The notes beneath the pieces are model-generated. The model was not told where the DNA came from. It ran no database searches and saw only the letters and a list, made by a program, of their open reading frames with translations. Shown one piece after another: positions 35,483 to 46,523 of a stretch of DNA of 64,000 nt. The translations under genes and the position numbers were made by a program. Position 1 is the first letter of the stretch; the number at the start of each line of letters is the position of its first letter. Origin of the DNA: Sipunculus nudus (lineage: Eukaryota; Annelida; Sipuncula; Golfingiida; Sipunculidae); assembly GCA_026874595.1 (NCBI GenBank), contig CM049315.1, positions 16,500,164-16,564,163 of the forward strand, written 5' to 3'.

Positions 35483-35681
35483 CTTTTAAGTTAATTGCAC
35501 ACTGCGGGATCATATTCTGAAGTACTACCCCTGCAACTCTCGGATATGGGCGACAGGTTCTTCGAGGTTTCCAAGGCACATTGAATTCGGCCGGTAAATC
35601 ATCGTTTCATATGGGTAAGGATGGTTCAAGGGTAAGCGGCACGGGGTCGGCTCCTACCACAACGTCTATGAATCTTCTGAC
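35483..35681 (-). pseudogene. Exon: linker domain 2 with in-frame stop
   Basis: 199 nt, acceptor tatatatag, donor gtgact. The frame reads VRRFIDVVVGADPVPLTLEP, SLPI, stop, NDDLPAEFNVPWKPRRTC, then RVAGVVLQNMIPQCAINL and K. Phases in (0) and out (1) both fit the neighbours, so only the TGA at 35,607-35,609 breaks it. CGA>TGA would be a one-base transition; this is inference. Confidence 0.7.
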
Positions 35682-36920
35682 CTATATATATACATATATA
35701 TAAATTATTGCGAATATGAAACCCTCGCGAATAAGATGCCCCATCAACTAAGGTGACCTCTGAAAACAACCTTATCAGCAGCCTTATCTGTACCGGTTTA
35801 CGATACTGGCCCATGCTTCAGCCGTACTCACAGGCTGAGATAGGCCCTACATATCAAATGTTTTATCACTGAACCAGTAAAAATTTAGAAATCGCGAAAT
35901 TTAAGCCTCGCGTTTATAAAGCCAACCACAGTTTATATATATAATGACAGGGTGAGCTGCAACAAGCGACGTTTCAGCCAGCGGTAACACTTATTACATT
36001 TGTTGGCTAAGTCTGGCAGGGCTTCTCCTGAATGACAGGTTTTGTGGCCCGGGCGATGCACGCGCAAGGTCCACTTGTTTTAATACTACTGTACATGTGT
36101 ATACCAGTGGTTAAGGGCAATAATGTGACAGGCACCAATTTGTTTCAAAGAACAGGAGCTATTTTCGTGTTAATTGAACATGCCTTTTTGGTGTTTATAG
36201 GCCTCTAGCCATTTATTGACGTGCACAGGCCTTGGGCAGGCTTTGCTCGGGAATCTCTTTTTTTTCTGAAAAAATTGCTTCGGAACAGGATATAGACCAA
36301 ATAATGAAATTCATGGGGAGAGCTCAAATACTAAAATCACTATTACATAACATTCTGACATATTTTACATTTATCAAGTTCTCAACTCATTTTAGAAATG
36401 TTAAACTTTAGTGAAGCAGTAAATTTATAAGCTGCTGATCAGCACGTATTCAACTGATATCTAATTGATATCCAACAATTTCTATAGTAAACCTGAAGTA
36501 TAAAGCAATATCTCACATAAAGGTTCTTCCAAAATTAATTTTTCACTACTACATATGACAAAAATTACTTTATATGCTGTAAATTTTATGATGGAGACGT
36601 TTAGGTACTTTATGAAATGCAGAATGCAAAACAGCCAAAATATAAGTATTACTATTTCCTTTCACCTGATACTGTGTTGAATAACAAACAATAATAAACA
36701 TGAAACTGTAAATATGAATCACCTTTATTTCTGCTGTTATGTGTTTACTGTGTCGCCAGGGACTTGGAGAACTGTAGTCTTTTCCAGCAACCCTCATGGA
36801 ACAATTAAACTACAACCAATACCAATCTTAAGTATGTAACTTTGTAATATGATATCATCAATTGTTAATTAAGCAACGAAACAAAGCAAATAAAAAATAT
36901 ATCATACAGTTGTAGCTCAC
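35682..36920. other. Intron, no supported feature
   Basis: No further exon was found between the exons at 35,681 and 36,921. 35,940-36,110 is GC-richer but unrecognised. Confidence 0.5.
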
Positions 36921-37207
36921 CTGTGTAGCAGTATGTAGTACGTATAAATTGTCCCGATTAGGGTTTCCCCAATCTCTCTCTGGAAGTTCGTGAGGCAGCT
37001 CAGATGGTGAAATTTCAAACTGATCTGTTTGAGACAATTCGCCGTTTCGAGAGCTAAAATAAATAACATGAAGCACTGTGTTTTTTGGAAGGTCCTGTGG
37101 CCGAGTCAGGTTGCAAAGTAGAACAAGCATGAGTCTGTCCTTGGTGTTTGTTCTACGCGTAACGGTCCAATCAATCACGGGGTCTTGGTTCAGTGCTGGA
37201 AAATTCC
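36921..37207 (-). CDS. Exon: linker domain 1
   Basis: 287 nt, acceptor tttacag, donor gtgagc. It encodes NFPALNQDPVIDWTV, MLVLLCNLTRPQDL and VLHVIYFSSRNGELS, ending LYVLHTATQ in phase 0. It looks like a beta-rich extracellular domain that I do not recognise by name. Confidence 0.78.
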
Positions 37208-37309
37208 CTGTAAACATAAAACAATACATGTCAAATGAAAACTACTGAGGCATAACCTAAAATGTAGATCAAATTTATGCGTTCAATGCCTCGTATGTGT
37301 AATACTCAC

Positions 37310-37372
37310 TGGAACATCCCGGCTGTCTTCCGGTCGGTGAACTTTCTCCTTCTGGACAAGGAGCTTTGTCTC
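37310..37372 (-). CDS. Small linking exon after D8C
   Basis: 63 nt with intact splice sites. It encodes GDKAPCPEGESSPTGRQPGC-S with a CPEG...GC Cys pair. Phases are 1 in and 1 out, giving Arg across the next junction. Confidence 0.8.
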
Positions 37373-37553
37373 CTGTAAAACGTGATCTTTAGAAAAACAT
37401 GTAAAGCAATAGAAAAGCTTTGAATGGCAGTTAAATGTAACCTTTTGCAATGTATTGATTTTCGTTCAGACCAAAAGGAACCGAATACAGTTATAATATC
37501 CAACACTTATTATATTACGGTATTATGCTAGTTATTATTTGTTGTGTCTTTAC

Positions 37554-37718
37554 CGAAACAATAAGCCGTCGGACATGAGTCTGGTCTGACAAGGTAGTAA
37601 ACATTGAAGTCGGTGCAGTTCTTGATTCGTATAGCCAAAGTCTCCGCCTTGCAATCACCCTCAGCGTTCACAAAAGCACTTCTGGGGTGAATCGCTTGGT
37701 CATTTGGTGGAGGAGCCC
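37554..37718 (-). CDS. Exon: D8C domain, second half
   Basis: 165 nt with intact splice sites (catag acceptor, gtaaag donor). It encodes APPPNDQAIHPRSAFV, then CKAETLAIRIKNCTDFNVYY and SCPTAYCF. The I-x-NC-x-x-FxVYYL...C-x-x-AYC ending is typical of D8C. Confidence 0.88.
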
Positions 37719-38170
37719 CTATGAGTAGAACTAATGTACTTCAATTTCTGCAGTAAGCACTCCTAAGTAATCACTCCTACTTAACATTTCATGTAATATA
37801 TTAGAAGTAACATATATTGACCTAGTAGTGAACAATAGTGAAAGAGGAGAATATTATCAACGACATGAGATATCAGTCTAATTATTCTATTAAATATTAA
37901 ATCAGAATTAATTTGCTTCCAATATATACACTTGATTAAGACAATGTGACATCTTACAAAGCTGCTAGAAAGTAAAAAATGCATATCCAGATAAATCAAT
38001 GATTAAAAATACATTGTGTTAGCATAATGAGGCATCGTTATTTATTCCTGTCCACAATCTGGTTCTCTATTATTATTTTCACGAAAAGTCTGTTTCTGTC
38101 ATCAGTTTATTTAAACTGAAAATAAAGCTTTCTATTTAACATATAAATAAGGGAAGGATTAACTTCTTAC

Positions 38171-38380
38171 CTTCCATCCATATTGGGTATCGAATACTGC
38201 AGGTATTTTTCTGAGGGCAGGTGTTGATCATATCGCCGCCTGCCGGGGAGATCACGCGGTACCACCCCTCCTGGCTGTACCTGTCACATGTTGCTACATC
38301 TCCCGTGCGGGTATAGTTGCTTCTGCTGCTTGATAAGTCTCTCAGCTCTCTGTGGTTCTGAGGTAAGCATGGGTCTCCAG
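38171..38380 (-). CDS. Exon: D8C domain, first half
   Basis: Acceptor ttttccag, donor gtaaga, 210 nt, phase 1 to 1. It encodes GDPCLPQNHRELRDL, then CDRYSQEGWYRVISPAGGD and CPQKNTC...IWMEG. EGWYR followed by spaced Cys is the D8C signature of uromodulin, GP2 and OIT3. Confidence 0.88.
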
Positions 38381-39560
38381 CTGGAAAAGTTAAATGATTG
38401 TTTCATCCTAAAGCAAATCCCCGAAGGTGAATTTCAGCGCTCAAGTGTTGCATTTTGAATATTTTTCTGCAGGATTGCAGGCTTGAAAACACCCTTGATG
38501 GGCTGTTGCACATTTTAAGCAGTAACCATATTAATATGATGTTATCATGTTATATCACCCCTTTTGCTCTTGTAATACCAAAAACATTGTTGTCCAATAA
38601 TCATGACTAAAGTGCTTCTCGAATAAGTCCATAATAAGGTATTTATGTCATATTAATATTCGATTTCCCATAAAGGTTTATGTAAAGGGCTTTCAATAAG
38701 AGACGAAAACATCAAATTCGTCACGATAGAGTAAGGCTGGATAAAGCAATCTCCTAGATCGCTAAAATTATGCAATAATCTGACCCATTCAGTGCTCCTG
38801 TCGTGCATCTTAGTTAATGAGCAACACCGTTTCTGTCAACCTTATTGAAGAGTAGTAGATTGATAAGTAGGAATAAGATTTAAAAAACATATTACAACTT
38901 TTCAGTTGCAATAATCCTTTTTATTTTTTTTCTGCAGTGCTCTTCCTCCTGCTCGGGTCCTTCAAGTTTCTACACCAGTCAATATTTCAGTCGATGCCAT
39001 CTTCCTGTCATAAGCCTCCTCCTTCAACTTGATGATAATGGCATTGAGGCGGACAAGACGAAAATTTACGACAAAGGAGAGGATCATTTGAAGATGTGAA
39101 ACCTTGTCTTGAAACGTACTTTAGTTGCTATCATCACGGGCCTTGAAAGGAATGGTAGCATTACTGACTAAAGCGCACGATATTTGTTTAATCTGTCAAA
39201 TTTGCAAGCGTTGTCACCGCTCTAGCGCTTCCGCGTCTTACATTTTCAACTAAGAACTGCCATTGTTCTCTACAAAAAATCGACGTATACTGAAATCAGA
39301 AGATGTGGGAACACCAGAAATATTATACCTTTGGAATTCTTGACTGAAACAAATCTGTGAAAACGTCTCATATTTCCCTTCCTTTACTACAGTATGGTAA
39401 ATGTTTGGAGTGCAGGTGCACGTGTCCTTCGTGTCTCAATGTACCGCCATTTTAACAGAATCGGTTGCACTGACGTGATTCATCAGAAGGCCAACTACAG
39501 AGGTTTTCTTCACAAAAGATTTTACCACTCTTGTGTCTTTTCCTTTTTTTCTAACCCCCT
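38381..39560. other. Intron, with one unexplained complex stretch
   Basis: 38,940-39,250 is more complex than typical intron; its minus strand has a 50-codon open frame containing VRLNAIIIKLKEEAYDRKMA that I do not recognise and cannot place in the gene's phase. Otherwise I see nothing here. Confidence 0.35.
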
Positions 39561-39578
39561 CTCCGCCATATCTGTGTG

Positions 39579-39830
39579 AACACTGACCCCCAGGGTGTCA
39601 GTGTTCAGAAGCGTATCCAGAGGGAGGATCCAGGGGATTCGGACCCCCCCCCCTTTTTCCAGCTGCCGCAAGCTTTTTTTTTTAAGTGTTTCAGACCAAG
39701 TTTTCGGCGTCCTGGACCCCCCTCTTTTCTGGACCTGGGGACCTTTTTATTGGCGTTATCATTAGTCCTCCTGGGTTGTTCGATTCCTCCTTTTCTTAAA
39801 TCCTGGATCCGCCTCTGATGTTGTCAATGT
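39579..39830. mobile_element. Degraded hAT-like MITE
   Basis: Left CAGAAGCGTATCCAGAGGGA and right (read inward) CAGAGGCGGATCCAGGATTT are matching MITE ends of the type seen at 23.4-24.4 kb. C-runs and G-runs lie inside. I see no matching target duplication. A perfect 10-bp palindrome GAACACTGAC/GTCAGTGTTC lies directly before it. Confidence 0.5.
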
Positions 39831-39847
39831 GTAATCTTCTTTCACAC

Positions 39848-40110
39848 ATTCATCGCAGAAACCATGATACCTGGGAGGGCAACGACAGCGTGCTCCTTCT
39901 GGCGTGCCCCCATTAAAACAAAAGCGATTTCAGAGTTGTGTCTCACTTGATGGCCCCGTACACGCTCGGCCGCCACAGCTATGATGTTGAGAGATGCCCC
40001 TTGGTCGGACTCTAGTTCCAATGTTTCCACAAGGATGTGAGCACGCAAACCATTCACTGCATTCATCCCATCTACAATCCCTTTTCAAGTATCTCAAACC
40101 TCCAACGAGC
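39848..40110 (-). pseudogene. TSP1 + EGF-like exon with in-frame stop
   Basis: The frame reads WDECSEWFACSHPCGNIGTR, then SCGGRACTGPSSETQL-stop-NRF, then CFNGGTPEGARCRCPP and GFC. The WxxCSxWxxCSxxCG pattern is thrombospondin type 1; NGG...CxCPP...C is EGF-like. TGA at 39,930-39,932 replaces the expected Cys before Asn-Arg. The donor (T|gtgtga) gives phase 1, matching the next exon at 38,380. The acceptor at 40,110 (aaaaccag) is the best choice; an alternative lies near 40,075. Confidence 0.75.
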
Positions 40111-43100
40111 CTGGTTTTCATAAACAGAAATTGCTAATGCAACATTTTCTAGCAGGAAGAGAGCACTGTACGTCATATTTTAGGATTATTTTCTGTGTTC
40201 TTTCGATACTTCTAGTATTTTTACCTCTGTTTAAAGATTCTGGAAGTTGGGGAGTATTTTCAGTTTGCTGAATTACCTTAAAACGCTTTCCATTTAGCCA
40301 CCAATAATTCGGCCAATTTATTACTTTTTCTTTTGGACTTAGTTGGTTTTAATCGTGGCATATTGGTACGGGTCTGTGCAGGAGCTTGATTTTTTTTCAG
40401 GTTCTCATCGCAGCCATATTAATATAAGTGAACTGGCCTTGTTGTATAGGCAATATACAGGTTAAAAAATGAAACTTTATAAGAAAAACGGATGTGTTAC
40501 CAATGTGTTAAAAGTAACATTTCCGAGTTATGGGGTACTTCAAAGTGACTGACTTGATCTTAACTATCTTATGTACCAAGCTATTATAAAACTCCTTGCA
40601 ATGTATGGTCAGAAGCCTGCATATTCAAAATTCAATTCCATGTGTACATGGGTCCGCTTCTCTTAACCCTCTAGTGCCAAAATGACATGTACTGCAATAT
40701 TATAAACAGAAGCCTGTATAAGTTTCACGCCAATATATTCGTGAACGTTTCTAGTGAGACGGATCAATAACGATTGGAATTGCATTAAATTACACTAAGG
40801 TTGCCCTATCATCAGACTATATGATCAAAGTTATTTGTCATTTGGTGTTTCTGCCTTGCACTGACTTTGTATATATGCTTGGAGTATGAGGTAAGGAACA
40901 GAGGCCTTGACAAGAAAAAAGTAATCATCTGATAAACAATATTAATCACAGAAATATAAGTCCAACGCGATCTGTATCTTTGCTGATCACCCCACTGCTT
41001 TGGTTAAGTGATTTGTGTGATAAGCATATATGTTACTTTGAACCAGGAAGATAATACAGATTCCTAAGCTCAACATCAGATTGATTGATTTGTTCTCGAG
41101 TTGATATCTGAAGAGTCATACTATTATATGTGGTCATATTTTTTCTTTATCAAAAGTCACCTCTAAGCGAATAGTAAGATTTATCGTGACGTGTATAGCC
41201 AAATGTTATACATTATTTAAAACGTTTGGACACAGCTTATGTTTATAAGATGGTGTCTGTGGGAAAGTTTATATTAGAGTAGGTCAAAGAATAGCCCTCG
41301 TCAGTTTTCTCCATTAACTGTTCAAAATCATAAAACAAGTAAATATTTCCTAAGAATCAATGAAAACGATGAAAGCGTGTCATTTTCATTTTTCATTCTA
41401 TCGAAGCTATTCTGTCGATCAGCTAAGCGCTATAGTCACTGGTCCAATTGCTTTTAAGTTTTTGGAGGGAAACATGAATATTTCAATGGTACTACTCGTC
41501 ATTTAATCGGGCATGAATAAAATGTATATTATTTGGTGAAAATGGTGCTTTATATTTGCATATTATAAAAGAAATACTATAGTTACAAAATTAATCAAGG
41601 CGTTCAAATGATCTAGATAAAAATAATGTCTAGCGTCCATTTGTACTTACACATGTGACGGCGCCAAATTTAGAATTGCTAACTTGCATATGAATTATAA
41701 TCCTTCACAGTCTTATCTACAGTTGTTATTCAGAGAAGCACTATAATGATATCCTACCCCATGTTTAAGTGAAAATTAATAATTTGTGTTTGTTCTTGAG
41801 ATAATATATATTAAAATATTCCTGTGAACATGGGGGCGTTACAGAGAGTGTTTGGCTTGATCTATATCTTTCGATCATCAAACTCCCATGTAAATGTTTA
41901 TAAATTTGATACTTCATGCATTATCAAAGAAAAAAATAAACGGGGTTGATTACTGGTTAATGTGCTATTTACCTTAACTGAAATGATGTAATCAACTAAT
42001 CATATGGAGATACGAAAACTGTCTGTATTTCCTGTACCTTTCCCTTTATGCATCACTCGGACACAAACAATATAGTATCTACTGTGATATTTATGCATTC
42101 AATCGGTCACTTATGCTAGTTTGTATGAAAAAATGAGGTAATGTTTTTTCAAGAAGAGTATTTTGATAAAACTTTTTTGTTCAGAAAGCGCATGAACGTT
42201 AACAGCGACTGTGTATTGGAGCAAATTTAATGTATAAGTAGAAACAGTCAAGTAGGAAGATTTAAAAGTTGTTTTAAGCTTTATGTAGAGGTGATTTTAG
42301 CATAAATTAGGTTGATTGGCAGTCAAAGTAAGGGAACCATGTTTAATTAGTAGGACTGTGTCAAGTGCCTGTGGTATAAATCCTATTCAAACTTTTGGTG
42401 ATCAATGATTGTTTGATTACTGTTCTCAAAACAATATTCTAGTATATAAATAGAATGAGAATAAAGCCTAACCTCTTAAAACTAGATTAACATGGTAAGT
42501 AATAATTGTCTTTGTGTTATGTAAATTATTCTGCCAAATCAAATCCTATGTGGAATATGTTATGAACATTAATAATACTCAATAATTCTCAATTATTACA
42601 TGACACCCACAACTTAAATATTGTAACATCTACATTATAGTTTTATTTTGCATAGATTTAAAAAGATGAATCCATAAAAAAAATAATCTATAACAAGCAA
42701 ATATTTATTTAGCTTAAAGTGGATGGTATTAAGTAGAGGGTAAAGTTTAAACTCAAACACTACATTAATCAAAATGTAGAAGTATCAGTTCATAAAAAAA
42801 TATATTTGATTTTAGAGATATAATTTTTGACCCTCATAGTTGTTACCGTGTGAAAAAACAAGAATGCCTGTTTGTAATACCTTGTATCAGCCGAGCCACC
42901 AGGATAACCAAACACCATGCTGTATGAAGGTGCCACATCGGTGTTTTTTCTCAGTCGATCTCGAGCATGCGAAATGCTCACTGAGTGCAAACTGCCTGAC
43001 CACACGTATTTATATATTTTGGTCATGTTAGGGTCAATGATCGTTCTTATCAATAAGACCTTGTCCCAAAAAAATACAAATCCCCCTTATCGACAGTTAC

Positions 43101-43330
43101 TTGGAAGTAGCAACATGTTATTTGATAATAATAAACCATGACACAAACTTTGATACATAATTTATCATGAATATTCTGAACCCTCAATCTGACAGTGGAC
43201 ATTTCCAGCAATATGAGCACGAAAAGTAACCTGATAAGATCTTACGGAACCTTATAACAACAGATCACGTGATCGTGACCAGCACAAATTTTGTTACGGA
43301 GATAAAAAAATCAGATCCCGCAATACTAGA
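40111..43330. other. Non-genic stretch
   Basis: No exon with splice support was found. Overlapping open frames on both strands at 42,790-43,141 have no recognisable protein and I leave them unannotated. A missing 5' (signal-peptide) exon of the minus-strand gene could be here or further right. Confidence 0.45.
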
Positions 43331-43334
43331 CAGC

Positions 43335-43865
43335 GTGAAATGTCTAGGGGAATGAAAAAAGAATTCAGTGTTTTTAACAAATAATTACAATTTATTCTTA
43401 GAACCATCCTAACATTACAATACACTAAATCAATACAATTACACAGTATAACAATAATAAAAATGAACAGTACCAGAGTGTCCGGATCTTAGGCTTTGAT
43501 TTTTGGATACCACCACTGTCACAGCTCAACAAGAGTCCTTTAACACAAATAATCCAGATGAACGGTTCATGTAAATCTTTTCAGAGAATAGTCCGATTTA
43601 ATCTCAAAAACAATCTGTTGTAATCCAAAAGTGAAGTTCTGGTAATAATCCCAAAGGCAAACTGAAGACATTCCGTATTGTGTCTGTAAAAATCCGTAGA
43701 ATATATGTAAGTTCTGCAATTATCGGAAAGGTCCAAAAAAAAAAAACACTGACGAGAGAGACTTTTTCTCTCTTTTGGCTCCAAACACAGGCCCTATTTA
43801 TAGCTTTATAGCAAACGATATTATTTGTTCATTAAACGAATGTATCAAGATCAAGTCTACTGTTG
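43335..43865 (-). mobile_element. LTR-like sequence with TATA box and poly(A) signal (minus strand)
   Basis: On the minus strand, a TATA box (gctataaatagggcc) at about 43,790-43,805 is followed downstream by aagaataaattgtaatt, a poly(A) signal at about 43,390-43,405, as in a retroelement LTR. No TG...CA boundary or target duplication could be fixed, and no second copy is in the window. Confidence 0.35.
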
Positions 43866-43940
43866 TGGGATGCAAAATAAACAGAATTCGTATCATTTTC
43901 AAACCTTGACTTTAGAATATGAACATCTAATATTCAGCAG

Positions 43941-44195
43941 ATGTTTTGTTATGCTTTGCTGGAGGGAAAGTTGCCTTTAAGGACGGGGTATGTTAAATCT
44001 CGAAGAGAATGGTCGGATTTGTTAAAATGTGCGGCCACGGAATGTTGTCGCGAATGTTTTTTTTTTTTTTTTGTGTGGTTGTTCATTCTGAGCCTGAATT
44101 TGGTGCCAGTGTATATTATATTCTTTCCCTGCCCACTGGGGCATTTTTTACAAGTAATTAAGTAAATGAGGTTTGCGGAATTGCAAGATTTCCAT
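43941..44195 (-). mobile_element. Inverted fragment of a Penelope-like element, GIY-YIG region
   Basis: The minus strand reads ANLIYLITCKKCPSGQGK, then YTGTKFRLRMNNH, an A-run, then VAAHFNKSDHSLRDLT. This is the GIY-YIG endonuclease domain of Penelope elements and matches the + strand copy at about 48,290-48,560. The A-run (encoding Lys) lies at the same site in both copies. The fragment is fused head-on to the pseudo-LTR at 44,199. Confidence 0.75.
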
Positions 44196-45864
44196 ATATC
44201 TAGATACTCGCTGTGACAAATGCTACAGGGGTAGCTGGACATCCAGCAACAGTCTATATATGTGATCTACATAATATGATTGATTGAAATGTCGGCGTTG
44301 ATGTCTCTCTTCTGTTTATGTTTATTCACTGTCTTATGCCAGCACCCGGAGAATTTAAAAATGTTTTTGGATCGTTCCTAGACACAGATAATCTCCGCGA
44401 ACACAGAATTCAGGAACAGCTCTACAACAAATTAGCCAAATGCCATAGTGACATAGTGTTTTTGAAGAATTGCAACCAGTTTGACCTGATCCCTAAGTGA
44501 CTTCGGATAAAAAAACCCCTGCAGGTTAGCAACGATTTACACAGGGATAAGGGAAACAGAATATGCCGGAAAGTCTCAGAACTTCTGCGAAATACGGCTT
44601 TACAACATACCTATTCTCAACAAAGACACTTATCCAAAGCCAAGCTGTCACGCTCACTGCCGTCTACTCATAAGGAAGTTGAACGTGCCTTAACAAGAGT
44701 TTATTATCGGAGCCGGACACAACGATTTTCTGAAAAAGGTACGCAAACTTGATAAAAACACACCCCTCATATCGTAAAATTTCCTCGGTACAATAAGGCA
44801 CCATCCACCCAGCTAAGACTATCCACTTGGTCCCCAATCGACCCAACAAAGGAATATCAATCAAACATAATCGATATTTCCAGTCAGACACTATCTAATG
44901 ATCAAACGGATATTTTACGGCTGGGCTTATCGTTCTGTCCAACACCTAAATCCATGGACAAAATCCAGATATGACAAAATAATGAAGATTTCATCAGGAG
45001 TGTGCGCCTCCATGATTTTTTTTTCAGGACCCGATTTATAAAACAGAAACCAGATTTTACGAACGTAAGAAACGTGAAAGTCACTGGACCCCTCCACCTG
45101 GAAGCAATATCTTATCGACTATTTCGTTAACACAGCCCGTTGCCATTTTAATCATTTTTTCTCACAACCTGTTCACGTGGGAGTACCCAACGTTAGTGTC
45201 AGCCACCGTAAAGCAATAGCTGATCTGACAAAGAACCAGGATATCACCATAAAAGAGGCAGACAAGGGAGGGACAATCACTAATGAACACCTCAGACTAC
45301 ATAAAAAAATGTGAAGAACACTCATACTTATGAACCAGTTCCCGCAACTACAACTGAACTTTTCATCAGGTAGGCCAAGGCCATGATTAAAACACGCAAC
45401 ACGTGTACCGGAGAAATAAATTTCTCGCTACCTTCTGAACCTAAGCCGGCTACTTTTTATGGACTCCCTAAAATTTACAAGTAAGCAAAATAAGTTCAAG
45501 AAGCAACAAGCGACCAACCTGAATACCGCCCATTAAATGGCATATCAGATGCTGAAAATATATATGATATCTCAAAACAACTAGGCATACTACCGCATCT
45601 CCGTCCCATCGCTTCCTCCATAGGAACCCTGACCGAAAACATGTCTGGCCATGTAGATTCGATTATGCAATCACTACTCAAGAATATACCTAGCTACATA
45701 AAGGACACAACGGATTTTCTCAGTAAAATGTCGGACATACCAACAATACCCCCTAACACTTTGCTAGTCTGTATGAATGTCACTGAACTGTACAGTAACA
45801 TCCCTAACACTGGGACATAGACGCCTGTCGCAATTTCATGTAAGTTAATGGGTGTTCACCTCAA

Positions 45865-46134
45865 GTGATCAGCGATACTACAACCCTTATTCAGTTTATT
45901 CTCACCCATAACTTAATTGAGTTCAATGAAAAGTGCGATGTCCAGACACAGGGCACCGCAATAGGAACCAAAATGGCGCCCGCTTATACCAATATATTCA
46001 TGTGGGATTTCGAACGGAAACTGCTGTCCGACAGCCCATCAAAGCCTTTAGCGTATATGCGCTACATTGATGACATATTTATTGTATGGCAACACAGTCC
46101 AGGATTTTTAGAACATTTTTGCACAGGCGAATAA
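45865..46134 (+). pseudogene. Penelope reverse transcriptase core fragment
   Basis: The longest intact piece of the element's RT: ISDTTTLIQFILTHNLIEF, CDVQTQGTAIGTKMAPAYTN and YMRYIDDIFIVWQHSPGFLE. YIDD is the catalytic box and TAIGTKMAP the preceding conserved motif. Its frame ends at TAA (46,132-46,134) and resumes in another frame (IPFLDVTTN at about 46,184), so it is inactive. Confidence 0.85.
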
Positions 46135-46523
46135 TATCAACCCTCATATCAAATTCACATCGACTCCTCAACCACACAAATCCCATTCCTTGATGTGACT
46201 ACCAATATTTATCCTAAACACACTGACCGTCACAGCTATCTCCACTACAGTAACTTCCATCAACAGCACCGAGGGGTTGTATTAACACAGATGATGCGCT
46301 GCAGACGCATATGCTCAAATGATTCAGATTTTAAATGCAAAGCCCTTGAATTAGCCTAGCATTTCCTCATTAAGGGGTACCCTTTTAAGTTACTCCTACA
46401 AAATTTTGAAAAAGTTTGTAATATTAAATGAAACAGCCTCCTCAATTACAAAACAAAAGACATAAATTCACGCATCCCCATGATCCATGAATTTCACACG
46501 GCCATCATCTCTATCAACAACTA

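Larger units (their letters stand above)
29425..40110 (-). pseudogene. D8C/VWD-domain single-pass membrane protein gene (VWDE-like), damaged
   Basis: Fourteen minus-strand exons with matching phases (except one junction) encode, in order: TSP1 and EGF-like segment (39,848-40,110), D8C domain as in uromodulin/GP2/OIT3 (38,171-38,380 and 37,554-37,718), linker domains (37,310-37,372; 36,921-37,207; 35,483-35,681; 33,037-33,221), the opening of a von Willebrand D domain (32,492-32,583), a domain ending YDGKCVDC (31,760-32,020), three Cys-rich modules, a TM helix and a 30-residue tail. D8C-VWD-Cys architecture is known from VWDE-type extracellular proteins; function is inferred only as cell-surface or adhesive. 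Damage: TGA at 39,930-39,932 where a conserved TSP1 Cys is expected, TGA at 35,607-35,609, and loss of most of VWD with a phase break between 32,492 and 32,020. The other junctions remain intact, so decay is recent, or this is a defective allele or an assembly error. The first (signal-peptide) exon was not found. Confidence 0.75.

Noticed and set aside
42790-43141. Three overlapping frames of 63-87 codons on both strands
   Set aside because: No splice support, no family resemblance, and mutual overlap on opposite strands; most likely chance.
44318-44500. 60-codon + frame as an independent small gene
   Set aside because: It is the N-terminal piece of the Penelope polyprotein, followed by stop-broken continuation in the same direction.
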